From Triglochin maritima (lineage: Eukaryota; Streptophyta; Magnoliopsida; Alismatales; Juncaginaceae), in NCBI GenBank assembly GCA_963682175.1, contig OY821771.1, positions 34,058,201-34,122,200 of the forward strand: DNA of 64,000 bases. The letters are read 5' to 3'. The position numbers and the translations under genes were made by a program. Within the stretch, counting starts at the first letter, position 1; each line of letters begins with the position of its first letter. Below are positions 44,484 through 55,019 of this stretch, one piece after another. The notes beneath the pieces were generated by a model that saw nothing but the letters and a program-made list of their open reading frames with translations, searched no databases and had not been told where the DNA came from.

Positions 44484-45505
44484 TAACTTTTATTTGTATT
44501 TTTTATGCTAAATTATTTAGTTAATTAGTTGTTTAACTGATGTGTCGTGGTTTATGGTCGTAAAAATTTCATTTGGATGTTTAAATTTCCATGTATTCAG
44601 GTTTGAAAAAATGTTAAAAATTAGAAGGATATTTTCAATTTTTTATTTTTTATCAGTTATTTTATTTAAAGTATCATCCAAAAGTTGTGTCCTCCAAAAC
44701 AATTCGACCAATGTGGAGACAGTCTGTCTCTTCCAAAAAAAATTCTAGATCCACTATGCCAAGTCCAATTGTCATCCTATTCCGTCGTGCTTTGTTTTTC
44801 GGCCCAAAGTCACGCCAATTTTATAGATGCTAAAACAACAAATACAAAAATTATTTGCTCAAGATTGAGCTAAACAGGCATGACCCTAATTACACGCCAT
44901 AAAGGCTAAACCAAGGAGGTGATGAAAAAACCTAGTGGGATTCTTAGTAAAAACCACCTCCTTGGTGAATTGGTTTAGATGAAATAAATTCATTTTCCTA
45001 TAAGATGAAACAGGAATGTTAACCAGCCCAGTAGGCCCAGTAGTTCTACAAGCGCCCAGGAAGCGCAAGAGGCTTAAGTGTGCCATCCAAGTGATTTGTA
45101 ATGCTCCCAACAGAAATAACTGCCTGTGAACAGTGAACCAATTGCTGTAGTTCACATGCCTGGAATGAGAGTAATCTCCACGAATCTTGAAACCTTGAAT
45201 CCTAAGCCAGCACAAGATTGTAAACAATAATCAGTTGATAAGCTCCAATAGATGCAGTAGTATATGTAAGGTAAAAAGGAAGATTGTGACTTCCCATTTC
45301 CGACCAAATCAATCCGATCGGTTCCCTTTGGCTAGTCGATGCAAAGCATGTGCCAATAATTGATGAAACCTGAGCCTACCAGACCATTATGAAAAGCAGT
45401 TAGTGTGAAAAAATGGGTAATCAAAATGAAATAACCCTCTTCCAATTAAGCAGCTTGATTTATTGAAGTATCTAGTAGCATGCAAATCAGATAAGACCAT
45501 GTGGA
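44484..45505. other. Intergenic with a short inverted repeat
   Basis: At 44906-44981 the phrases ctaaaccaaggaggtg and cacctccttggtgaattggtttag form an imperfect hairpin. The stretch 45270-45350 resembles 45815-45905 (shared acttcccatttccga and aa(a/g)catgtgcc-like words), an old duplication of unknown origin. No gene recognised. Confidence 0.4.
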
Positions 45506-45695
45506 GGCTGGATCATCCCCCGGTCCGGTCCGGATCAGTTGGAACCGGTCTGGGTTTCGGTCCGGAAGTTTTAGAAATTTCGGGTTCGGTCCGGTCCGGA
45601 CCGGTCCGTTTTTTTTAATTTAAAAAATTCGGTTTTTGACCGGACCGGACCGATTCGGTCCGGTCCGGTCTTCGGTCCGGACCGGATTCTCAGCC
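45506..45695. mobile_element. Fold-back MITE rich in CCGGTCCGG
   Basis: The segment starts ggctggatcatccc and ends ggattctcagcc. Most of its 190 bp consist of ggtccggtccgg-type words in opposite orientation in the two halves, so it can fold on itself. A cag(c)cct-type end hints at hAT origin; no duplication was identified. Confidence 0.6.
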
Positions 45696-45920
45696 CTAGC
45701 TAGATGTATGAGTTGTTTTCCAAGTATTGATCCATTAAAGATTGATGGTATTGTAGGCTGCAGCAAAGAAGGAATTAGAATGTTCAAGAGTGAATTGCAG
45801 AGAATAAAAATAGGAATAGAACTTCCCATTTCCGATCAAACTACTCAATATACGAGTAATTTGATCAGTTTCATGATTGGCTAGCCAATGCTTTACAAGA
45901 CGTGCCAAAAGCATGAAAAT

Positions 45921-46937
45921 TTAGATTATACAGGGAAGTTGCTGCTTATCAGTAAGAAGGAAACCTTTGGCATGATTATCCAAATCATTAGTAGCATAAT
46001 ATACATGATTCCTTTGATGTTGAATTCCATAATTAGCTAAATGATCAGCTAATCCATTTGCTTCCCTGTACTGATGTTGGATATTAAAGATACAAGAATC
46101 CACTTCTTTATATGCAGCCCAGAATCTGTTGAGAGAACAATTGTGATGTTTTTGTTGATGGAGAATATCAACCAAGCTATGGGAATCAGTTTCAACAATT
46201 ATATTATTGAAGCCATGTTGGCTGCAAATCTGCAATCCATCAATAAGAGCTCTAAATTCAGCAATCATATTTCTGGTATACCTATAGTAGGAGTGATAAG
46301 CAATCATATTTGTGGTATACCCCATTTGATTTCTAGGAACATCACCACCTCCTGAAATACCTGGGTTACCTTTGGAAGCACCATCTGTGTTAAGTTTAAG
46401 TGAGCCATTAGGAGGTTTCACCCAATGAAATATTTTATAAATTGACACAAAAAGGTCCTGTTGAGTGACACCAAGATTCTGAAGGTGATGAACCTCAGAT
46501 GTGGTACAGGAGCTATTAACTTTGATAGTTCTGTTAATAGTCATCACCCAATGTTGTAGCTTGAATTTCATTGAATTGGGATTTATATTCTTGTTGCCAT
46601 ATCTATTATCATTTCTAGATTTCCAGATCTCCCAAAGAACACAAGAACATTCAGCCTTCTCAAGATGTAATATCTGTTCTGCTTAGGAGTGAGAGATAGA
46701 ATATCATTGATGATTCTATCATAGTTAATAGGCTCAGTAGGAACGAACTTATTGAACCATTTCCAAGCAGCTTGGCTCAGTTCACTCTCAAAGAAAAGGT
46801 GGTGGAAGGATTCAATATCAGAAGAGATACAACAGTGGCATTTAGAAGCTCCACTTATTTGAAATTTGTATAATTGATCATCCAATGGTAGCCTTTTCCA
46901 ACAGAATTTATGTGAGAACCTAATCCTTTTAAGTAAG
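45921..46937 (-). pseudogene. LINE (L1-type) 3' part: zf-RVT and RNase H
   Basis: 45921-46571 encodes a plant LINE RNase H: KLNTDGASKGNPG, AEFRALIDGLQI (catalytic Glu), VETDSHSLVDIL (Asp) and YREANGLADHLANYG (His/Asp region). 46583-46885 holds the zf-RVT motif (CHCC...FHHLFFESELSQAAWKWF). Stops separate them, so the element is dead. It continues at 49184 and 51077 after two insertions. Confidence 0.88.
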
Positions 46938-47329
46938 GTTAATTGGGTTTAAGAACTTTAACTCTATTTAGGTGAGAGTATAAAAGCAGCCCATTTCTTC
47001 TCTTCTCTTTTTTTCTTCTCTCTCTCCCTCAACTCTTTCTCTCTCTCTCACCTGTAGTTCGACAGTAAGGAAGGAAGGAGAAGCGGGTGCGCCGGCAAGT
47101 CGAGTTCGCCGGAGTTCAAGGAAGCGGTGGAGATTCACGTTCGTCAGTTTTTGTGAGGAGTTTGCCGGTGTTACGCTTGTTCCGGTGGAGGGATCACCGT
47201 TGTTCTTCTGAAGCTTTTTCAAGCTTCCAAGGTATGTCAAGCCTTTCTTTTACGCTCACCTAAGCTTGTCTGAGTGTTTGAGTGTTCGACGGTAGGCCGA
47301 ATGACTCGTTAGAATAGTGCAGCATAATT

Positions 47330-48110
47330 TCTGCTCTGTTTCGGTCGACCAGTTGTAGTGTAATTTGGGCGTTTATCTCTCGCACCGGTCGAACGATACC
47401 CTTGCGTGGTTGACCGGTGGTACATGTTGAGCGAGAAGATGACACTACTAATGGTTTTTGGTCGAACGGGTCCCCTTTGCCGTTCGACCGAAGCACTATT
47501 TTAAGTCGGTTGGGGGCGTTGACCATCTAAACGGTCGACCGCCCTGTTGACTAGTTCGACAGAAGCACTGTTTTAAGTTGGTTGGGGGCGTTGACCATCT
47601 AAACGGTCGATCGCCCTGTTGACCAGTTCAACCGATTGCACTGTTGTAAGTCGGTTGGAGCCTAAACAGTCTAAACGGTCGACCGCACATGGATTTTGTT
47701 CGACCGACGACTTAAGATGACTTAAGTAGGGTTTGCCGATTCATATTTCGGTCGATCGACAATGACTTAGAGGAATGTTGAAGTCTCTGGTGTTTTTCGG
47801 TCGACCGGAAGCCAATTGTCGTTCGACTGTTGGGGATGTGTTATTTTAATATTATTTTGGGTCTTGTTCACTTGGAGTAGTAAGGAAGCCAGTGAGGACG
47901 TAAAGAGCCCTGACCTTTTTAAATAAGCTCTTGGTTTCTCTTTTCCCCAAGTTTAGACAATGTAGACCATCTAAACGGTCGACCGTCCAGAGACTTTTTT
48001 TGACCGTTTGATGTTTGTTTGGTTCGACCGTTGGATTGTGGTTCGAACCAATTACCGATTTTAACGACCAACCGTCGACCGTATGACCTTTTTCGATCGA
48101 CCGTTGGAGC
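47330..48110. repeat. CGGTCGACCG-type motif cluster (solo LTR)
   Basis: More than twenty variants occur. Within it a unit of about 90 bp is repeated (cgttgaccatctaaacggtcg at about 47518 and 47589), so part of the cluster grew by tandem duplication. Confidence 0.75.
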
Positions 48111-48262
48111 ACTGAAATTGTATGATTGTTTTATGAACACGTTGGTGCGTGGATGCATTTACTGCTTATGTTCCCATGTTATGACATGTGCATTGAGACC
48201 TCGGTAGTACACATGTGAGACAATATTCCCCTTTGCATGATCTATATGATATGGCTCTACAG

Positions 48263-48545
48263 AGCATGATTGACTGTCGGCCTATGTGGCGACAGAGATG
48301 ACTGTTAGCCTGTGTGGCGACAGAGATGACCTTAGCCTTTGTGGCGAAGGAGATGACTTTAGCCTGTATGGCGACGAAGATGACTTTTAGCCCTTGTGCA
48401 ATAGAGTTCTGTGCCTTAGCATGTGTGGCGACCGAGATGACCGACCGATGTTGTTCCGGCGGATGTGCTCGACCGATGTTGTTCCGGCGAGTATGACCGT
48501 CCAGCTGTGGCACGGCTAGCGAGTATGACCGACCAGAGTGACAAC
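48263..48545. repeat. LTR minisatellite (ttagcctgtgtggcgacagagatgac-like unit)
   Basis: Six units of about 26-30 bp containing gcctgtgtggcga and gagatgac, followed by two to three units with gatgttgttccggcg, the latter resembling the minisatellite at 5030. Same LTR position as in the other copies. Confidence 0.75.
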
Positions 48546-49183
48546 TCTGGTGGATTGTGGTCTTTGACCACTGATCTGATCTGATGATGACTAAGAAGTG
48601 CGTGCGACCCTCACTGAACCCATATGACTAGTGTAGTTTCCAATGGAGGTGTGTCGCGTACTTTCTGTATGACCGCATGTGCCTGCGGTGGGTATCTACG
48701 GATGTCCAAAACTAGACGTATGACTAATGAACCCCGGTTGGGGAAATAATTGTTATGATTTATGACCTGATGACCCGTTTGGGGAATGATTTGTTATGAT
48801 TTATTTTGGCATGATACTAGTATGATAGGTCATGTATTGCATGCGCATGTAGGTGGGTTTGGCATACGGGGTTTCCTTATGGAAACTCACGACATTGTCG
48901 TTATGTTTTATTTTAGGTTTCCCTTCGGGAGCTGGGTGGGTGGTGACTGAGGACGAGTGAATTTTGGGTCGGGTCCTCGTGTCTATTTTGAGGTTATTAT
49001 GACTACTTGTAAATCTGTACATTGTATTTTGACGTAGTCATTCTTTGGACAACTCTTGTATACGGTGCAACACCATATATTATATGTATATTTTCGAGTA
49101 GCGTTCACTGTGTTGATGTTGATATCCTTTGATTATCTTTTATTAAAAGTTAAAAAAAATCCGCTGTTTCGGGAACGTTTCAA

Positions 49184-49806
49184 TTTAACCATAAAGTGAG
49201 ATATACTTGGTGGAAGGTTAACATGCCATATTCCTTTGCCCCAAGCTTTAATATTTGATTTTTTCCTGATCACATTATAGGAACTTTTAATAGTGAGCAT
49301 TCCAGAGGTAGTATGCTTCCAGTAGAAAGTGTCTTCAGCATCAGAAATTTTATAATTTTCATGTTTGATATCATCGGTATAATCATGAGGTATATTCAAC
49401 ATGGTGAGAAAGAGATTGTCATCGAGTACTTAATTGATAGAAAGATCAGAAATGGCAGTAGGAACCACCATCACCTCTTCAATTTTACCTCTATCTAACC
49501 AATTATGACTCCAAAAATTGATGGTACCTCTGCCTTAATCTATTGCAGATGAGGAGAGACAAGACCAAGAATGTTTTAAGTGATTCCAAGCTGCAGGTTG
49601 CCTCCTATATTGAGAATTAAGATCACCATATTTGCTCTTCATGTAATTTGAGAAGAGAGAATCACCATGTTGAATTCTACAAGCAAACTTCATTCTAAGG
49701 CCAGTCATGACTTCATAAAGAGATTTGATTTCAATCCCTCCTTTTTGTTTGCATAATTTATCCCAAGAAAACCAGTGTTTCTTCTGTTTTTGACCCGATA
49801 AAAAAA
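49184..49806 (-). pseudogene. LINE middle part (RT C-terminal region)
   Basis: 49535-49790 reads HWFSWDKLCKQKGGIEIKSLYEV, MTGLRMKFACRI and YMKSKYG, the conserved stretch after the LINE reverse transcriptase; 49190-49402 continues toward zf-RVT with ISDAEDTFYWKHTTSGMLTIKS. Interrupted on both sides by insertions. Confidence 0.85.
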
Positions 49807-50022
49807 GGGAACTACTAAACGTCACCCCAAAACTACTTAAATCGCCCCTTGAAATTACCAAATTGCCCTTAACAATATATTTAATACCCATAACGTCCCG
49901 TGTCTTTAAACAATATTTTTGACTCATTTTTACTAACATTCCTAGTACCAACACCACGAAAATGTCTGGCGAAACACCTAGATCAGGCGAAGTAACGGAG
50001 ACGGATTTTTTTTTCCGACTCG

Positions 50023-50240
50023 GGCGTCTGGCTAAGACGCCTGCACCATCGTGGAGGCGTCTGGCTAACACGCCTCCACCATGGTTGAGGCGTCTTAGCC
50101 AGACGCCTCCACGATGGTCCAGGCGTCTTAGCCAGACGCCTCTACCATGGTGTAAGCGTCTCGCTAAGACGCCTCAACCATGGTGGAGGCGTCTTAGCCA
50201 GACGCCACCACGATGGTACAGACGTCTTAGTTAGACGTCC
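50023..50240. repeat. GGCGTC/GACGCC-CCATGG palindrome array (MULE 3, left)
   Basis: Highly regular: gaggcgtcttagccagacgcc blocks separated by tccaccatggt / tccacgatggt about every 33 bp. Confidence 0.92.
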
Positions 50241-50593
50241 CGTTTTTTTAATTTTTTTGTCAAATTAAAATTATACGGTGTGTTATCTCAAATTATTTGA
50301 CGTTTCTTTGCAAGTTTTCGGTGGTAACCGGTCGGATTACAGTGAGTTTTTTTGCAAGTGATGAAGATTCAAAAAAATTCCAGATCCAATATTTTTTAAG
50401 TTCCAAATCCTCCGGTGGTAAAACATCCTGACTTACAAATACCACATCGACATGTCGTTCGGGGGTCTCGCTCCGAAGAGGTATCGGTCATCCGAATATA
50501 GTAATTATTAACTTATTAATTAATTTAACAATTATCTGAATTTATAATCAATTATCTTTTTAAAGTAATAATAATAAATAATAAAAAATTACA

Positions 50594-50810
50594 GGCGTCC
50601 GACGGAGCCGCCCCCACGTAGGAGGGGGCGTCTGGCTAAGACGCCTCCCCCATGGGGGAGGCGTCTTACACAGACGCCTGTCCCATGGGCGGAGCGTCGG
50701 GGTAAAACGCATCCCCGATGGGTAAGGCGTCTGGGTAAAACGCCGCCCCCATGGGGAAGGCGTCTTAGCCAGACGCCCCCTCCTACGTGGGGGCGGCTCC
50801 GTCGGACGCC
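50594..50810. repeat. GGCGTC/GACGCC-CCATGG palindrome array (MULE 3, right)
   Basis: The first and last roughly 45 bp are inverted copies of each other (ggcgtccgacggagccgccc... and its complement), so the whole array can form one long hairpin. Confidence 0.9.
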
Positions 50811-51076
50811 GTAATTTTTTATTATTTTTTATTGTTTTTTTATTAAAAAGATGTTAGATATTTTACCAGATTCGAGTACACTGGGGCGTCCGTTGGTTCA
50901 TTACTGACCTCCAAAACATTATTTTTTATGATTATAAGAGGAATATGAAGAGAGATGTGTGATAGGAGGGTAAAATGTCGCGTTATAGCAGTAGAAATGA
51001 GAGAAGGGCAAAATGGTAATTTCAAGAGGCGATTTAAGTAATTTTGGGGGCGATGTTTAGCAATTCAGTAAAAAAA

Positions 51077-51512
51077 TTAACATTATGCTTTGAATCCCAG
51101 TAAGGATCTTCTTAGGAACATGGTGAATAGAGAGAATATGAATGGGCAGACTACATAACCCAACTTCAATAAGAACCTTTCTTCCAACTTTGAATCTTTC
51201 TGACTAGATGTTCATAGTACTGCATTTTGTTCAATCCTTAAAAAATTGGACAACAAAGATAATGTGGTGAATATTATTAATTCTTCTAGCAGGAGCTTTG
51301 GTAGATATAAAAAAATGACTCTTATCTTTATAGATTTTTTTGACCAAAGAAGCTTTGATAAGAGTCCAAGAAATCCATGAGTTTGTTCAAGCCAGCTTTT
51401 CAGCCCCTAGTGAAGATAATGGTGCCATTTGCGAAAAACAGATGACTAATGCTAGGACAGTTGAAATGACCTTTGTGTCTCATGATATGGTTATCATCAG
51501 CCAATTTAATAA
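51077..51512 (-). pseudogene. LINE reverse-transcriptase fragment
   Basis: Reading the minus strand from 51512 gives LADDNHIMRHKGHFNCPSIS then HLFFANGTIIFTR, which corresponds to the catalytic FADD region of plant LINE RT with the second Asp changed (FANG). Truncated by insertion of the copia LTR at 51513. Confidence 0.8.
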
Positions 51513-53203
51513 TGTAGGATCTACTAGGCCCTAATATTAGTCTAAATGGGGGGTGAATAGACTAATTAATAAAGTTTAACAAACTATGCTAAATTAAAGC
51601 TAAGACAAATTAATGTGAATAAGAGAATGACAAACCACAACAACGGATGTATAGAGTTTTGGATCCAACCACCGGATTCTAGTCCTTTCTTACGAATTGC
51701 TCTTACTCGAGTAACTTCGCGTCCTCCACTATTCGATCTCCGTTGCAGGCCGAGATCACGTCTTTACACCACAAGCTTTGTGAACACCCTCGCCTATCTT
51801 GGACCACCTTCTCACAATCCGAGAATAGCTTCACACCGGAAGCTAGTACAACTCTTGAAGACTTTACTTCAACAACTAATCTTAAGCACTTGAAATGAAT
51901 GATGCAATCAAAGATGGTGATTTCAAGTGAGAAGATGTGAGCACAAGTGTTTAGAGCAAATATGAGAGTAGTAGTGAGATTTGAGCTTGTAGAAAGATTG
52001 GTGACCTTAGAAGAGTGTTCTCAGCTCTATTTATAAGATCAAAACTAATTCTAGCCGCTGGGATTGAAATGGTATTAAGTTGTGTGAGAAAACACAAGAC
52101 AGGAAATGACAGGACACATTTCAGGACACGAACGGTCGACCGGTATGCAAAAATAATTGTTTTGGTCGAGCAAAGGTGCAGACGGTCGAACCAACTTGGC
52201 TAGAACTTAAGTGATCGGTCAAACGAAAAAGGTCAAGTGTTCGACCGGAAACTTCCAGTAGGACTGAAACTGGGAAATAATCAAGATGGTCGACCATACA
52301 AAGAGTTTCAGTCGACCATTTGAAGTGTTGGATTTCAGACAAAGCTATGCAAGGCACAATCAGTCGAACATAATAAATCGAGGGTTTGACCAGAAACTTC
52401 CGGTAAGACAAGGAGCTGGGAAGTTTTAGGTATCGGTCGACTGGAAAAGGATGTTCGGTCGACCGGAAGACCAAATCAAAAGAGGGGTTAGGTGAGTATG
52501 TGTATACGACCGTTGGAAAATACGACAAGTATAACGGTCATATTTAAGACGAATACGGAAATGCAATCGGTCGAACAAAATGAAGTTTTGGTCTACCGGA
52601 AGTCATGCTAACCAGGACACGTGTCAACAACTGATAGGCTAGAAGATTTGAATCAGATGAGCTAAGTTCTATCGGTTGACAAGGTGAAACGGTTGAACGG
52701 AAAAGGTATGTCGGTCGACCGATTTTAGACAGGCAAACCAGATAAATGTAACAGTCGAACTGGAAGAGAATTTTGTTCAACCATTTTGGACATAAAAGGG
52801 CGTTCTTGGACAGTCTGATGAAATCCGGTCGAACCAGATGGTTCTACCGGTCGACCAGTTAAACACTGAATTCATGTTCTAGGTTTGTAATGAGTTTCGA
52901 TGATTTGTTATTGAAGTCTGGAGTGATTTGGATTCGAATGTGAGACTTCTATAGGTTTTCTAAGTTTCATGCAATGCAATGAATCAACGATTTCAAGTGC
53001 CAAGTTACATTTGTAACCTATATACATAAAATGTAAACCTAACTACGCTTCAATCTTCATTTCTTGATTTAACTCATACTTGGTTCCTGAAATGTTAGAT
53101 AATACAATATATGCAAGCAATGATATTTAGACAATACATGTGTTTATTGATATGTTGATTAATCATCAAAATGGATTAACGATTATTAGCCAAAAAGCCA
53201 ACA
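51513..53203 (-). repeat. Copia 3' LTR
   Basis: On the minus strand the LTR starts TGTTGGCTTTTTGGC, like the gag-only element's LTR, and ends GATCCTACA (51513). A minus-strand TATAAATA lies near 52028-52035, with a CGGTCGACCG-type cluster upstream at 52125-52860. The preceding purine tract is weak (aaaaaatgagtgat). Confidence 0.85.
52125..52860. repeat. CGGTCGACCG-type motif cluster (copia LTR)
   Basis: About twenty-five variants (cggtcgaccgg, cggtcgaacaa, gtcgaccatt and so on) fill the U3 immediately upstream of the TATA box. Confidence 0.8.
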
Positions 53204-53626
53204 ATCACTCATTTTTTGATGATGACAACCTATCAATCTAAATGCATGTTTGATTTCAAAATCTATCATCAATAAATGCTCCCCCTATCTTATAACTCCC
53301 TTTATCTATAAGCATGTGTTTATTTCTCCCCATTTGGCATAATAAAAAAAGACTCATGAAACAATATGATATTCAGTTGGAGCTTTATCATGAGATAGAC
53401 TAACGAAAGCGAAAGAATTTAGCCAAAAAGAAACAATAAAGGGAAATATGACCGTGCATTCAAAATATGATTCAAAACATAAAACGAAATGTCAAGACCA
53501 AAAGCAAATACACAATAAGTTCAAGGCAAAATACAACATTAAGCAAAGGTCAAAGCAAATACATCACAAAATGAAGTCCAAGACAACTGAAAAACAAACA
53601 CAAACACACCACAAACCAACACAAAA

Positions 53627-54879
53627 TCAACCAAGCCTCTGATCACGAAGCAACGGGAAAAGGGAATCAAGAGAAGCCTCTATGCGATTAAGCTGCACTG
53701 AGGTGGCATCATGACGAGCATTCGAAGAAGCTTCAATCGCATCAAGACGAGCAGACGTGGAGTCTTCAAAGGCATCAACCTGGTCATACAGATGCTGAAA
53801 GAGACGGAGATCAATCAAAGAGGAAGCCGACCACTGTCCTTGAGATCAAGCCTCATTGTCTCCCTCACCCCACCCGGAGCTCGAGTCACGAGGAGCCTGA
53901 CAAGGCATCAACCTCGGATCTTCTTCTTCTTCTTCAGATTCGCCATCGGATCCCTCTTCAGAGGAATGAGGTGGAGATGGAATGACAATAGACTTCATCT
54001 TGGACATAGTAGTCTTACAAATGGGAAACTTGTAGACCATTGAAGGAAATGCATCGACATTTATCTTCCAATGAGCAAACAAAGCAGAGAGCCACATAGG
54101 GTAAGGAAGACAAGATCCACTCCGATGACACGTGTGCATGATCCTGAAAGACGGCACATAAGGTCCATATTAGAGATTTCATTGTAGTGACCAAATTTGG
54201 GAAGGAGGTTATATGAAACGATGTGGGCTAGAATTCGGGGTACGGGATGCAAAATAGATGCATTATGTTTAAAGCGTCCGTTTACCCAAGGTTGTGAAAT
54301 AGCATACAATTCATTTACCATTTTCTCTAGTTCGGTACCCGGGAGAGCATCTTGAGGATGGGCTAAATAAATATGAATACCCATAGACTCTAGACCTAGA
54401 GTTTCAGCTAGCAGTTTGGGTGTAACGCTATACTCAATCCCATTAATCATGGTGGTGACGATGGGTAGATTGGGGACTTTTCTAAGGTTGCAGTAAAATT
54501 GTTGAACAAGGAATGGGTAATACGGTTTAGAAGTAAGTTTTGTGTGAGACAAAGTGAGCTTATTTGCATCGAAGTATGATTTAAGAGAGAAATTTGTGAA
54601 ATCTACTACCTCAACCTTGCGACAAGGAATGAAGGATGCAACCGAGAAGATGTTGTCCCAAGCTTTTTGTGCGTCATCGTCGATCGGAAAGAAGTGAAAC
54701 AATGTGTGAGCCGGAGGAGCCAGAGGACGAGGGTTGGGAGTCTTGTCACTTTTTAGATCGGCGTTCGGTGACAACCTCCGGAGTACCACGTTTCTTGGAG
54801 ATGGGCCTTTTTGAACGAACCATTGAAGATGATGGTGGAGAATAGGAAAAGGAGGGTGGAGATGGGTGGAGGAAGGCAA
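53627..54879 (-). pseudogene. Extra copia ORF (putative plant transposon protein domain, coiled coil)
   Basis: The main frame 54879-54061 (272 aa) contains the arrangement known as a putative plant transposon protein domain: AWDNIFSVASFIPCRKVE, then FYCNLRK...TTMINGIEYSVTPKLLAETLGL, and a helical C-terminal region. After a frameshift near 54150 the frame 54157-53846 continues (YPMWLSALFAHWKINVDAF, then a Ser/Glu-rich acidic segment), and after a stop 53818-53627 gives a heptad-like coiled coil (DQVDAFEDSTSARLDAIE). Intact homologues sit downstream of pol in several plant retroelements; their function is unknown and sometimes called envelope-like. It is on the same strand as pol. Confidence 0.75.
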
Positions 54880-55019
54880 AAGGAGTCGAATGATGGAGGA
54901 AAAATGAGTGTTCGACGACAGGAAAGGACAGGCGGTCTACCGGAGGGAGAGGGGCGTGAACTAGGGTTTGGGGATGGCAGAGTGAAAAATGAGAAGTAAC
55001 ACCACGTTTTTTCCCTAAA

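Larger units (their letters stand above)
46943..49183 (+). mobile_element. Gypsy-type solo LTR inside the LINE
   Basis: About 2.24 kb of LTR sequence interrupts LINE coding sequence. Its 3' end (ccgctgtttcgggaacgttt) and the block at 48862-48890 (ggggtttccttatggaaactc) match the LTRs at 3668, 10663 and 62426. Flanks gttaa / tttaa are a one-mismatch candidate duplication; end positions may be off by a base or two. A TATA-like tataaaagc lies near 46979. Confidence 0.82.
49807..51068 (+). mobile_element. Non-autonomous MULE 3
   Basis: The 1262-bp element has termini almost identical to those of the large MULE over more than 100 bp on the left (through taatacccataacgtcccgtg) and is flanked by the 8-bp duplication taaaaaaa (49799-49806 and 51069-51076). 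It keeps ATGTCTGGCGAA... exon 1 (49962-49991) with donor GTAACG, the left array, a remnant of exon 2 (ttttcggtggt...ggattacagtgag, about 50317-50345), a right array and the first-exon region of the second gene (minus strand, ATG near 50920). Everything between is lost. It is inserted in the LINE. Confidence 0.92.

Noticed and set aside
44886..45227. 113-codon minus-strand frame
   Set aside because: No domain, no conserved context, and it spans a hairpin-like repeat; chance open frame is likelier.
49990..50240. Regular spaced repeats resembling a CRISPR array
   Set aside because: The spacing units are themselves palindromic and similar to each other, there are no unique spacers or cas genes, and they lie in a plant MULE.
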